A stretch of 64,000 nt of DNA, taken from NCBI GenBank assembly GCA_947259215.1, contig CAMYLJ010000002.1:1-64000 (forward strand), in the 5' to 3' direction. Source of the stretch: an uncultured delta proteobacterium (GTDB lineage: Bacteria; Myxococcota_A; UBA9160; JAFDET01). Under the pieces are notes generated by a model, which did no database searches, was not told where the DNA came from, and was given only the letters and a program-made list of their open reading frames with translations. Shown piece after piece: positions 47,361 to 57,986 of the stretch. The translations under genes and the position numbers were made by a program. The first letter of the stretch is position 1. Each line of letters opens with the position of its first letter.

Positions 47361-50300
47361 TCAGAAATTGGCTCCGCCCACGGAGAACTCGAAGACGAAG
47401 TTGTCCTCGACCTCGAGCGGATCGATCGGTATGCCGATGAAGGCAGAGAGCGGACCGAACGGCGAGAACCACAGCGCACCCACTCCGGTGCCCCAGCGCC
47501 ATTTACCGATGTCCCAGAGGTCCTCGCCCTCGGCAAACGCGTTGCCGGCGTCCAGGAACAGGATGCCCATCAGGCCCAGGGTGTCCGAGATCGGGAAGCG
47601 GTACTCCGCCGTCAGCGACAGGAACTTGGAGCCGCCGATGACGTCGGTCTCGTCCAGGTCCTCGAAGTCGTCGTTGTCCTTGTCGGTCAGGTCGTTGCAG
47701 CGCCCGTTGCCGTTGCCCTGGTTGAACTCGACCACGTCGTTGCAGAACGCGCCGGCCCGGCCGGTCGTCGTGTCGAACGCGATCTCGCGCCCCACGTTCG
47801 TGAAGAGGGGGCCGGTCCCGGCGAAGCCGCTGCGCCGCAGGACGGAGCGCCTCGACCCCACGGAGCGGGCGCGGAATCCGCGCAGCTGGAAGGGCCCGAG
47901 GCCGCCCAGGAAGTAGCGCTCGGACAGGGGCAGCACCAGGTCGGTGTCGATGTTGGCCAGGGTCTCGAGGTTGAAGCCGCCGGTGAACCCCGGCAGGGTC
48001 GGAGCGGTGTAGTCCTCGATGCTGTTGAACGGAATCGCCCAGCCGGCGCGCGCCGCGAACATGAAGGTGGAGCGATCCTGGAACACGGGCCACCACTCCG
48101 GCGCGCGGAAGAAGCGCTGGATGCGGCCCTCGAACCGGATGAAGCTCGAGAACCCGCCCAGGCCCGCGAAGTCCGCCGACGCCGCCCACTGGCCACCGGC
48201 GGTGGGCGCGACGCGGTCGTTGCGGCTGTCGCTGCGCACGGTGAGCCCGAGCAGGCTGGTCGAGATCTGCCCCTGCAGCACCTGGCGGAAGATCACGGAG
48301 GCGGCGTTGGCCGTGCTGTCCTCGCTGACGTCGCGGTTGGCGAAGCTGTAGCGCAGGAATCCGCGCTGGGAGCCTTCCGGGTTGAGCGCGTGCCCGAGCA
48401 CCAGATCGATGCCCCCCTGCGTCTGGTCGAACGACTCGAACTCGACATCGCTGTAGAAGAGCGTCCCGCCGAAGCTGAAGTTGGTGCCCATGAAATAGGG
48501 ATCGGTGAAGGAGCCGAAGATACGCTGGGAGCGCCCTCCGTAGTCGATCGCGAGCTGTGCGCCGTAGCCGCGGCCGAACAGGTTGGTCTGGGACAGGCTG
48601 CCGGTGACCACGATGCTGGACGCGGAGGAGAAGCCGGCGCCGAAGGAGAGCGAGCCCGTGGGCTTCTCGACCACGCGCACGTCCACGTCGATCTGGTCCG
48701 GGTAGTCCGTGGGCTGCGGCTCGAAGTTCACCTCCTCGAAGAAGCCCAGGGCGCGAATCCGCGCCTCCGACAGCTGGAGGGCGCGGGCCGAGTAGAGCTG
48801 TCCCTCGACCATCTGCATCTCGCGCCGCAGCACCGGGTCGACGGTCTGGGTGTTGCCCTCGAAGCCGATCTCGCGCACGAAGTAGAGCGGGCCCTTCTCC
48901 ACCTGGAAGGTGATGTTCACGTCTTCCGTGTCGGAGTCCACCTCGGTCAGCGGGTCGACGCTTGCGAAGTAGAAGCCGCGGTCCGTGTAGTGGCTCGTGA
49001 GCGACTCCACGTCGGCCGCCAGGAACGAGCGGTTGAAGACCGCGCCCTCCTTCAGCAGCAGCTTCCTGCGCAGCAGCTCCAGGTCGACCGTCTGGTCGCC
49101 CTGGACCTCGATCGCGCCCACCCGGAACTCGTCGCCTTCGCGGATCCGGACCGTCACGACCAGCCCGACTTCCAGGGGGTCCACCTGGGGCTCGTCGATC
49201 TCCACCCGCACGTGTCCGCGATCGGCGTACTTCTTCTCGATCAGGCGCAGGTCCTGCTGGAAGACCGGCTCGGAGTAGGTGCCCGAGTTGTCGAGGAAGC
49301 GGGTGACGTGGGAGTACCAGCGCCAGGGCTTGGTCTTGAGCCCCCGGGCCAGATCCTTGTCGTCGATGGACTCGTTGCCCAGGAAGACGATCTGCTGGAG
49401 CCGAAGCTTGTTCTTCTCTTCGACGTCGAAGTGGATCGCCACCGCATTGCCCGCGAGCGACTCGATCTCGTGGGTGACGTTCGCCAGGTAGTAGCCCTCG
49501 GCCCGATAGAGCGCCTCGATCCGCTGCGCGTTCTCGTAGAGCAGCGGGTAGTCGAGGGTGGAGCCCGTGGTGAGGGTGAGCGTGTCGCGGATCTTCTCGC
49601 CGTCGATCGAGTCGTTCCCGGTGATGGTCACCTGCCGCACGATCGGGTTCTCCTCGATCTCGAAGATCAGGATGCGCCCGTCCAGGCTCTCCTCGGACAC
49701 GACCCGCACGTTGCGGAAGAAGCCCAGGGCGTAGACCTCGCGGATGTCCGAGGCCACGCGCCGCGCCGAGTAGCGGGAGCCGGCGCGGGTGCTGATGCGG
49801 GCGATGATGGCGTCGGTCTCGATGCGCCGGTTGCCCTTCACGCGCACCTCGGCCACGACGTCGGCGCCGTCCTCGGTGTCCGGCTGGGCCAGCAGGTCCA
49901 CGGACGCCACGGCACGGAAGGTCACCACGACGCCGCGGTCGGTGCGTTCGGTCTCGACGGTGGCCGTGGCGATCCCTGGGACCGTCCGCAGGGTCTCGAT
50001 GTCGCGCCGCACGGCCCGGCTCGAGTATGGCTGGCCCGGCTGTGTCTCGAGGCGCGCGGAGACGCCGCCCGTGTGGTCCTCGGCCCCGACGATGCGGACG
50101 TCGGCCACGGGAACCGACGGCGTCGCCGTGACGATGGCGAGCACGCGTTCGGACAGCTCGTTCACGCGATCGAGGAGGTCGTCCTCCCCGTCCGCCGTGA
50201 AGACCATGGTCTTGGCGGTGAAGGCGCTCTCCACGGGGGTGACGCGCACATCGAGGCTGAAGCGACCGGCCAGCTCGGTCAGGCTGCCGGTCACGACGTA

Positions 50301-50615
50301 CTCGGCGCCCACCTCGCTCGCCAGGGTGCGCAGCTCGCGTTCGGCCATCTCGCCGGCGGCGTAGCCGACCATCGCCTCCTGCACGACCAGCGACTCGACC
50401 ACGCGGACCTTGCCGCTGGCCTCGAGCCGCGACTCCAGCAGATCGACCAGGGTCGTCTCCAGGTAGTCGAAGGCGCCGGCGCTGTGCACCTTGAAGGGCA
50501 GCAGCGCCACCACCACCCGCACCTCGCCCGTGGCCGGGGCCTGGGCGTACGCGGCGGCGGGCAGCAGCCCGACGACGAGCCCGAGGCCCAGACTGAGACG
50601 GCGAAGCGAGGCCAC
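47361..50615 (-). CDS. bamA: BamA outer-membrane assembly factor with extra N-terminal domain
   Basis: The core of the BAM complex. At 1084 residues it is much longer than E. coli BamA (about 810). Signal peptide about 1-25; then an extra alpha/beta domain at 30-165 resembling the TolB-N/FlgO group; then about six POTRA-like repeats (170-240, and five more with the V-x-G-N pattern, starting near 253, 326, 405, 495, 580); then the barrel ending in Phe. The L6-type motif is LRGFRARS. A loop near 957-990 carries two Cys and many Asp. GTG start with GGGAGGA upstream. Confidence 0.94.
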   Translation of the reverse strand: MASLRRLSLGLGLVVGLLPAAAYAQAPATGEVRVVVALLPFKVHSAGAFDYLETTLVDLLESRLEASGKVRVVESLVVQEAMVGYAAGEMAERELRTLASEVGAEYVVTGSLTELAGRFSLDVRVTPVESAFTAKTMVFTADGEDDLLDRVNELSERVLAIVTATPSVPVADVRIVGAEDHTGGVSARLETQPGQPYSSRAVRRDIETLRTVPGIATATVETERTDRGVVVTFRAVASVDLLAQPDTEDGADVVAEVRVKGNRRIETDAIIARISTRAGSRYSARRVASDIREVYALGFFRNVRVVSEESLDGRILIFEIEENPIVRQVTITGNDSIDGEKIRDTLTLTTGSTLDYPLLYENAQRIEALYRAEGYYLANVTHEIESLAGNAVAIHFDVEEKNKLRLQQIVFLGNESIDDKDLARGLKTKPWRWYSHVTRFLDNSGTYSEPVFQQDLRLIEKKYADRGHVRVEIDEPQVDPLEVGLVVTVRIREGDEFRVGAIEVQGDQTVDLELLRRKLLLKEGAVFNRSFLAADVESLTSHYTDRGFYFASVDPLTEVDSDTEDVNITFQVEKGPLYFVREIGFEGNTQTVDPVLRREMQMVEGQLYSARALQLSEARIRALGFFEEVNFEPQPTDYPDQIDVDVRVVEKPTGSLSFGAGFSSASSIVVTGSLSQTNLFGRGYGAQLAIDYGGRSQRIFGSFTDPYFMGTNFSFGGTLFYSDVEFESFDQTQGGIDLVLGHALNPEGSQRGFLRYSFANRDVSEDSTANAASVIFRQVLQGQISTSLLGLTVRSDSRNDRVAPTAGGQWAASADFAGLGGFSSFIRFEGRIQRFFRAPEWWPVFQDRSTFMFAARAGWAIPFNSIEDYTAPTLPGFTGGFNLETLANIDTDLVLPLSERYFLGGLGPFQLRGFRARSVGSRRSVLRRSGFAGTGPLFTNVGREIAFDTTTGRAGAFCNDVVEFNQGNGNGRCNDLTDKDNDDFEDLDETDVIGGSKFLSLTAEYRFPISDTLGLMGILFLDAGNAFAEGEDLWDIGKWRWGTGVGALWFSPFGPLSAFIGIPIDPLEVEDNFVFEFSVGGANF

Positions 50616-50665
50616 GCGGGGTCCTCCCGAGGAACGGGCATGGAGGGGGGGTGATGTGGGGGTCG

Positions 50666-50694
50666 ATTCTAATGGGGGGGCGCCGGGGTGGCAA
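50666..50694 (-). promoter_or_regulatory. Candidate promoter of the bamA-skp-lpx operon
   Basis: The minus strand has TTGCCA (50689-50694), a 17-base spacer and TAGAAT (50666-50671), five of six matches in each box. It lies in the 117-base gap between lolD and bamA, about 50 bases before the bamA start. Confidence 0.6.
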
Positions 50695-50732
50695 GCCCCC
50701 CGATGGCAAGAATATCTCGATTTTTCGGGAGG

Positions 50733-51402
<670 letters not shown>

Positions 51403-51410
<8 letters not shown>

Positions 51411-53334
51411 ACCGAAGCGCCTCCGCCGGATCGAGGCTCGCGCCCTGGCGGCTCGGAAGCAGCGTCGCGCCCAGGGACAGCACCATGGCGATGGCCGCCA
51501 CGGCGGCCACCTCCACCGGATCCACGCTGGTCGGCACCGTCGATACGCCCTGATAGACCGACGCCGGCAGCACGTCCACGCCGGTCAGGCTCTCCACCTG
51601 CTGCTGCACCCAGCCGAGGCGCTGGGTGACCAGGATCCCCGCGACCACGCCGACGATCACGCCGGCCAGGCCGATCAACGTGCCCTCGATGGCGAAGATC
51701 CGCTCGATGGTCGCGTCCTCGGCGCCCATGGCCTTCAGGATCGCGATGTCCGCCGTCTTCTCCATGATCATCATGATCAGGGTGGCCACGATCACGAAGG
51801 CCGCGACCACCATGATCATGGTCAGCAGCACGAACATCATGGCCTGCTCGGTCTTCAGCGCCTGCCAGAAGGCCGGGAAGAACTCCTTCCAGTCGCGTGC
51901 GTAGAAAGGATCGCCCAGCCGCAGCTGGAGCGAGTCGGCCACCCGCGCCGAGCGATAGAAGTCGCGCACGCGCACCTCGATCCCGTCCACCACGTCGTCG
52001 GTGCGCAGGAAGTCCTGGGCGGACGCCAGGCTCACGTACGCCAGCAGCTGGTCGAACTGCTGGAAGCTCGACTGGTAGATCGCCGCCACCCGGTACTGGT
52101 GCAGGCGGGGCGCGGGACCGAACGGTGTCGGCGGCCCGCCGAAGGGCGAGACCAGCAGCAACGGGTCGCCCACCCCGACACCCATGGAGAAGGCCAGCTC
52201 CGTGCCGATGGCGATGCCCGGCGGGTCCGAGTCCGCGTGCCCGTTCAGCTCCTCCAGGGATCCGGCCACCACCTCGAAGCTCGTGACGTCGCGCACCCGG
52301 CCCGGATCGACGCCGCGCACGCGCACGCCGACGATCTGGCCGGCGTCCCCGCGCAGCATGCCTTCGGCGTCCAGGAAGGGAGCGGCGCCGATCACCTCGG
52401 GCTCCTCCAGCACCGTCTCCAGCGCCCGGTCGTACTCGCCGAAGGTGCCGTAGCGGCTCTGCACCGTGAGGTGGGCGCGCTTGCCGACGAACTCTTCGCG
52501 CCAGACGTTCTGGAAGCCGTTCATGACCGAGAGCACGGTGATGATGAGCCACACGCCCGCGGCGACGCCGCCCACGCAGATGGCGCTGATGATCGAGATG
52601 AAGGTCTGACGGCGCCGCGCCACCAGGTAGCGGCGCGCGATGAACCACTCGGCGCCGTGGCGCATGCCGAGGAAGCCGGCGGCGGCCAGGGGCAGCAGGC
52701 CGAAGAACACGAGCGCCAGGAAGACCTGGAGCAGGCCCGCCCCCGCGCCGGACACGGCGTCCCCGCCGCCCGCCAGCGCCACGCCCGCGCCGAGCAGGAG
52801 CACGATCCCGAGCAGCTGGAGACCGCGCTCGACCTCTCCCACCGGCGCGCCGCGGCGCAGCCAGCGCACGCCTCCGGCGAGGACCAGGGTGGCCGCAGCC
52901 GGCGCCAGCGCGTAGCCCAGGCGACCGCTCCCGCCCACGATCCCGGCGTAGCCCAGGCCGAGCACGGCCAGGCTCGCGCGCGCCAGCGACGCCGGCGAGA
53001 TGGCGCGCAGGAGCCAGGCGCACACGGCCACCAGCAGCCCCGTCACCCCGAACCCGGCCAGGCTGGCGCTCGCCCACACCACCAGGGGCGTGAACTCCGT
53101 CGGAAGCAGCTCGCGCAGGTCCTTGTTGCCGGCGACCCAGAGGCCCAGGGCGGCGGACCAGAGCAGCACCATGGCCAGCACCGGGAGCGGTCGCCGGGCC
53201 GCGCGGGCGAACCCCTGGAGCACCACCACCGACGAGCCGAAGAAGAAGAGGGTCAGCGCGCCGATCCCGAGCGCGAGGGCCACGATGAACGTGAGCGCCA
53301 CCGCGCTGCCCGTCGACGTCACGACCTCCCACAT
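51403..53334 (-). CDS. lolC: Lipoprotein-releasing permease LolC/LolE with N-terminal membrane extension
   Basis: A 643-residue protein, against about 400-415 for usual LolC or LolE. Residues 1-222 are an extra hydrophobic domain with about six membrane helices. The normal permease begins near [27 protein letters not shown] (224) with its large periplasmic domain and three C-terminal helices. One gene here seems to serve both LolC and LolE roles, as in many non-enteric bacteria (LolF-like). The ATG is adjacent to the lysS stop codon. A start at Met224 cannot be ruled out. Confidence 0.9.
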
Positions 53335-54804
53335 CTAGCTCTGCTCCGGTCGCAGGTGCGGAAACAGGATCACTTCGCGCAGGGACGGCGCGTCCACCAG
53401 CAGCATCACCAGCCGATCGATGCCCACGCCGAGCCCGCCGGTGGGGGGCAGCCCGTGCTCCAGCGCCCGCAGGTAGTCCTCGTCCATGGGGTGGGCCTCG
53501 TCGTCGCCTTCGGCGGCGGCGCGGCCCTGCTCCTCGAAGCGGCGGCGCTGCTCGTCGGGGTCGTTCAGCTCGCTGAAGGCGTTGGCCACCTCCATCCCGC
53601 CGACGAAGAGCTCGAAGCGCTCCACCAGCCGCTCGTCCTCGGGCGCGGACTTGGCCAGGGGCGTCAGCGCCTTCGGGTACTGGGTGATGAAGCACGGCTG
53701 CACCAGGGTGGGCTCCACGCGCTCGCTGAAGACCTCGTCGACGAACTGCGCCCAGGTGGGCTTCGGGTCGAGACCCAGGCGACGCTCGTGGGCCTTCCAG
53801 TCGTCGTCGGCCAGGATGTCGAGCGTGCCGTCGGTGGCCTCCAGGATCGCGTCGCGCATGGGGATCCGCGGCCAGTCGCCGGAGAGGTCGACCTCGTGCC
53901 CGCGACAAGAGAAGCGCAGCCCGCCGTGCACCTCGTGGGCCACCTCGACCACCAGCGCCTGCACCAGCTCCATCATGTCGGTGTAGTCCGCCCAGGCCTG
54001 GTAGCACTCCATCGCCGTGAACTCGGGGTTGTGCTTGCGGCTGATGCCCTCGTTGCGGAAGTTGCGCCCGATCTCGTAGACGCGATTCAGCCCGCCGACC
54101 ACCAGGCGCTTCAGGTAGAGCTCATCGGAGATGCGCAGGAAGAGGTCCTGGTCCAGCGCGTTGTGGTGCGTCTGGAACGGGCGCGCGGCGGCCCCGCCGT
54201 AGATCGGCTGGAGGATCGGCGTCTCGACCTCCAGGAAGTCGCGGCTCTCGAGGAAGCGCCGCATGCGCGACACCACGCGACTGCGCACCACCGCGATGCG
54301 GCGCGCGTCCTCGTTCACCAGCAGGTCGAGATAGCGCTGACGGAAGCGCGTCTCGACGTCCGAGAGGCCGTGCCACTTCTCCGGCAGCGGGCGCAGGGCC
54401 TTGCCCAGCAGCTCGAGCCGGCGCGTGTCCAGGGTGAGCTCGCCGCTGCGGGTACGCCAGAGCACGCCTTCCACACGTACGAAGTCGCCGATGTCGAGCT
54501 CGCGCATGCGGGCGAAGGTTTCGGGGTCGAGCTGCTGCTTGCGACCGGACACCTGGAGGGCGTGGCCGTCGTCCACCACGTCCACGAACAAAAGCTTCCC
54601 GAAGGAGCGGTGCGCCATCACCCGCCCGGCCACCGCCGCCTCCACGGGCTCCTTCTCCAGCGCCTCGGCCTCGCGGGCGTCGTGCTCGGCGCGCAGCTCC
54701 GCCACCGGCGTGCGGGGTCCCACCCGCGCCGGGTACGGCTCGATTCCGCTCTCGCGCAGGGCGCCGAGCCGCTCGCGGCGCGCATCGCGCTCGTACTCGC
54801 TCAC
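53335..54804 (-). CDS. lysS: Lysyl-tRNA synthetase (class II)
   Basis: Charges tRNA-Lys. The product is 489 residues with an N-terminal OB-fold anticodon-binding domain (about 60-160) and class II catalytic core: motif 1 region ETPILQPIYGGAAARPF, FRNEGISRKHNPEFTAMECYQAWADY, and C-terminal GGLGVGIDRLVMLL (motif 3). FVGGMEVANAFSELNDP is typical. The GTG overlaps the prfB stop as GTGA; prfB-lysS linkage is also found in E. coli. Confidence 0.97.
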   Translation of the reverse strand: MSEYERDARRERLGALRESGIEPYPARVGPRTPVAELRAEHDAREAEALEKEPVEAAVAGRVMAHRSFGKLLFVDVVDDGHALQVSGRKQQLDPETFARMRELDIGDFVRVEGVLWRTRSGELTLDTRRLELLGKALRPLPEKWHGLSDVETRFRQRYLDLLVNEDARRIAVVRSRVVSRMRRFLESRDFLEVETPILQPIYGGAAARPFQTHHNALDQDLFLRISDELYLKRLVVGGLNRVYEIGRNFRNEGISRKHNPEFTAMECYQAWADYTDMMELVQALVVEVAHEVHGGLRFSCRGHEVDLSGDWPRIPMRDAILEATDGTLDILADDDWKAHERRLGLDPKPTWAQFVDEVFSERVEPTLVQPCFITQYPKALTPLAKSAPEDERLVERFELFVGGMEVANAFSELNDPDEQRRRFEEQGRAAAEGDDEAHPMDEDYLRALEHGLPPTGGLGVGIDRLVMLLVDAPSLREVILFPHLRPEQS

Positions 54805-55938
54805 GCGGCCTCCCCTCCCCCGGCCTTCCAGAGCAAGGTGGCGCGGATGAAGCGATCCAGGTCGCCGTCCAGCACCGCCTCGGTGTTTCCGGTCTCGACG
54901 TTCGTGCGGTGGTCCTTGACCCGCTGCTGCGGGTGCAGGGTGTAGGAGCGGATCTGGCTGCCGAAGCCGATCTCGCGCTTCTCGCCGGCCAGGCGCGCCA
55001 TCTCGACCTCGCGCTCGGCGCGCATGTGCTCGTACAGGCGCGCCCGCAGGACCTTCATGGCCGCGGCCTTGTTCTTGTGCTGGGAGCGCTCGTTCTGGCA
55101 CTGCACCACGATCCCGCTGGGCAGGTGGGTGAGCCGGACCGCAGAGTCCGTCTTGTTGACGTGCTGGCCGCCGGCGCCGCCGGCCCGGTAGGTGTCGATC
55201 CGCAGCTCGTTCTCGTCGATCTCCACTTCGATGGTGTCGTCGAGCTCCGGGAAGACCGACACGCTGGCGAAGGCGGTGTGGCGACGCTTCTGGGCGTCGA
55301 AGGGCGAGATGCGCACGAGCCGATGGACCCCCTCCTCGGCCTTCATGTAGCCGAAGGCGTAGTCACCCTTCACGATCACGGTCGCCCCGCGCAGGCCGGC
55401 TTCCTCCCCGGCCTGCACGTCCAGCAGCTCGGTCTTGAAGCCGCGCCGCTCGGCCCAGCGCAGCACCATCCGCAGCAGCATCTCGGCCCAGTCGCAGGCG
55501 TCCGTGCCCCCGGCCCCCGCATTCACGGACACGATGGCGTTCGAGGCGTCGTGCTCGCCGCCCAGCAGGCGCCGCAGCTCCGCCTCGTCGAGCTGCTCCG
55601 CGACCTCGGCGAGCTTGTCCGCCGCTTCGTCGCGGGTGTCGGCGTCGTCGGCCTCGTCGGCCAGCTCGAGCAGCACGCCCGCCTCCTCGAGCGCGCTGCC
55701 CAGCGCCTGGAAGAGCTCGAGCTCGCGCTCGACCTGGCGCTTCTCGCGCAGCACCGCTTCGGCGCGCTCGCGGTCGTTCCAGAGATCCGGGCGGGCCGAC
55801 TCGTCCTCGAGCGCCGCCTGGCGGGCCGTCAGCGCATCCAGGTCAAAGACGCCCCCGCAGCTCGCCGAACCGCTGCACGAGGCCTTCCAGGCGCTCGCGC
55901 AGCTCGTTCGGATCGAGCCGGGTCACGGTCTCGCTCAT
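54801..55938 (-). CDS. prfB: Peptide chain release factor 2 (programmed +1 frameshift)
   Basis: Ends translation at UGA and UAA codons. The gene starts at ATG 55938 (after GGAGG) and reads MSETVTRLDPNELRERLEGLV and on to an in-frame TGA at 55845-55843 preceded by CTT; a +1 shift on CTT-TGA-C continues as LDLDALTARQ and the remaining 317 residues, 378 in all. The mature part has the SPF codon-recognition motif (ISPFDAQ) and the GGQ motif (GGAGGQHVNK). The frame is intact on both sides, so this is the normal autoregulated form and not a broken gene. Confidence 0.96.
55842..55858 (-). promoter_or_regulatory. RF2 programmed frameshift site
   Basis: Minus-strand reading is CGG GGG CGT CTT TGA C, matching the E. 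coli form (AGG GGG TAT CTT TGA C): an internal Shine-Dalgarno-like G run three bases before the slippery CTT, then TGA followed by C. High RF2 causes stopping at the TGA; low RF2 allows the shift. Confidence 0.93.
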
Positions 55939-55980
55939 GGCGTCGAAACCTCCGTGGCGGGGGAAGCCCGATGATAGCCG

Positions 55981-57546
55981 TCAGTCGGCCGATCGCCTCC
56001 CCGAACGGCGCCGGACCGCGAACGCCAGCACCCCCACGGCCAGCAGGCAGCCGCGGGCGAACCAGTCGCCGTGACGGGTGTAGAAGGAGCCGCCGACCGG
56101 CGCCGGGCGCAGGGGGACGTCGGCCACCAGCAACCCGCCCTCGAAGATCGGGGTCTCGTCCCGCACCCGGCCGGCCGCGTCGATGAAGGCCGAGACGCCG
56201 GTGTTCGCGGCCCGGGCGACCCAGACCCGGTTCTCGGCGGCTCGCAGGGCGGTGATGGCGAGGAACTGGTAGGGCGCGCCGGTGCGGCCGTACCAGGCGT
56301 CGTTCGTGATCGCGAGCAGCACGCCGGCACCGTCCGCCACGAAACGGCGGACGAGGTCCGGGAACAGCAGCTCGTAGCAGATCACGACGCCGGCGGAGAC
56401 CGCGAGGCCGTCGTCCGCCAGCGGCACGCGGACCGCCCGCGGCCCCGAACCGGCCGAGACGTCGTCGGGGGCGATGCCGCGGGCCACGGCGCTCGCGAAG
56501 CGCCCGATCAGGCCGCGCAGGGGCACGTACTCCCCGAACGGCACCAGGTGGGCCTTGTCGTAGCGGTCGAGGAGCACGCCGTCGGGGCCGAACAGGAACG
56601 CGCTGTCGTAGTAGCGGTGGCTACTCCCGTCGCGCTCGACGCCGACCCCCCCGACGACCAGGCCGGCGCCGGTCTCGCGCGCCAGTGCGGACAGGCGCTC
56701 GCGCAGCAAGCCGTCGGTCGCGACCGATCCCGGCACCGCCGTCTCCGGCCAGGCCACGATCCGGGCCCCGTCGGCGACAGCGCGGCGCGACAGGTCCTCG
56801 TAGATCTCCAGGGTGCGCTCCGCCCAGACCGGGCTCCACTTCACGCCCTGGTCGATGTTGCCCTGGACGACGGCGATCCGGACCGTCTCGCCCGGCGGAT
56901 CCGGGAGCCCGCGGGCGAGCCCGCCCGCGACGTGGAGCGCGATCACCGCGGCCACGGCGGCCCACGCCGGCCGCGAGCGCCGGTCGCGCGCCAGCGCGAC
57001 CAGGGCGACGCCGCCGAGCGCGGTGGCGAACGAGAGCACGTAGACGCCGCCGAAGGCCGCCAGCTGCAGCAGCGCCGGGTTCTGGTGCTGGGCGTAGCCC
57101 AGGGTCGCCCACGGAAAGCCGGTCAGGGAGAACGAGCGCAGGTAGTCGACGGCGGTCCACCCGAGCGCCAGGGCGAAGGGCCCGTCCGCTCCCCGCCGGC
57201 CGAGCCAGCCCAGCCACAGGCCGAAGAGCGCGGTGTGGGCGGCGATGTAGGCGGCCAGCCCCGCGGGCGCCAGCACCCCGGCGATCGGGGGTGCGTGGCC
57301 GTACGTGACCGTCACCACGTAGATCCAGTGCAGAACGGCGGTGTGGGCCAGGAGCCCGGCGCCGAAGGCCCAGACGCCCGCGCGTCGCGTCGGCAGGCCC
57401 CGCAGGCCGGCGACGAGCAGGGCGGGACCGAGCCAGCCGAAGAGCAAGCCCCCATCCACGACCCGGCCCGCCACGGGATGCGGAAACGCCAGGAACGTGG
57501 CTCCGGCGAAGCCCGCCAGGAGCGCCAGCCGCCGACGCCGGCTCAC
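55981..57546 (-). CDS. lnt: Apolipoprotein N-acyltransferase
   Basis: Adds the third acyl chain to lipoproteins at the inner membrane. The product is 521 residues: several membrane helices in the N-terminal ~210, then a nitrilase-type domain. The catalytic triad is visible: Glu in AWPETAVPGS, Lys in DKAHLVPFGEYVP and Cys in ICYELLFPD. NIDQGVKWSPVW and TNDAWYG are also typical. The GTG overlaps the ybeY stop. Confidence 0.96.
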   Translation of the reverse strand: MSRRRRLALLAGFAGATFLAFPHPVAGRVVDGGLLFGWLGPALLVAGLRGLPTRRAGVWAFGAGLLAHTAVLHWIYVVTVTYGHAPPIAGVLAPAGLAAYIAAHTALFGLWLGWLGRRGADGPFALALGWTAVDYLRSFSLTGFPWATLGYAQHQNPALLQLAAFGGVYVLSFATALGGVALVALARDRRSRPAWAAVAAVIALHVAGGLARGLPDPPGETVRIAVVQGNIDQGVKWSPVWAERTLEIYEDLSRRAVADGARIVAWPETAVPGSVATDGLLRERLSALARETGAGLVVGGVGVERDGSSHRYYDSAFLFGPDGVLLDRYDKAHLVPFGEYVPLRGLIGRFASAVARGIAPDDVSAGSGPRAVRVPLADDGLAVSAGVVICYELLFPDLVRRFVADGAGVLLAITNDAWYGRTGAPYQFLAITALRAAENRVWVARAANTGVSAFIDAAGRVRDETPIFEGGLLVADVPLRPAPVGGSFYTRHGDWFARGCLLAVGVLAFAVRRRSGRRSAD

Positions 57547-57986
57547 CCCGCCAGCACCTCGCGCAGGCGCCGCTCCTCGGCCTGCATGGCGCGGCGCTCC
57601 GCGGGGCGCGCGTGGTCGTGGCCGAGCAGGTGCAGCAGTCCGTGCACCAGCAGCCGCGTCAGCTCGTCATCCAGGGGACGACGCGCGGAGCGCGCCTGGC
57701 GCGCGGCCGTCTCGAGGGAGATCACCACGTCGCCGAGCAGGGCGCCGCCGTGCTGGGCGTGCTCCCCCTCCAGCAGCGGGAACGCCAGGACGTCGGTCGG
57801 CCGGCGCTGGCGACGCCAGGCCGCGTTCAGCTCGGCCATGCGCGCGTCGTCCACCAGCACCAGCGACAGCTCCGACGACGCGTGGCAGAGCGCGGCCAGC
57901 GCGCGCTCTGCCCGTGCGCGCAGGGCGGCGCGATCGGGCGCCGGCACGCCGCGCCGCCGGGCCGGCGCGGCGATGCGGACGCTCAC
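57543..57986 (-). CDS. ybeY: Endoribonuclease YbeY
   Basis: A 147-residue zinc-dependent RNase needed for 16S maturation and ribosome quality control. The zinc motif is HGLLHLLGHDH near residues 114-124. TDVLAFPL and GDVVISLETA are also family marks. It lies between phoH and lnt, the common phoH-ybeY-lnt order. The GTG overlaps the phoH stop. Confidence 0.95.
   Translation of the reverse strand: MSVRIAAPARRRGVPAPDRAALRARAERALAALCHASSELSLVLVDDARMAELNAAWRRQRRPTDVLAFPLLEGEHAQHGGALLGDVVISLETAARQARSARRPLDDELTRLLVHGLLHLLGHDHARPAERRAMQAEERRLREVLAG

Noticed and set aside
55755-55938. prfB as a frameshifted pseudogene
   Set aside because: The break matches the programmed frameshift site exactly, and both parts are intact.
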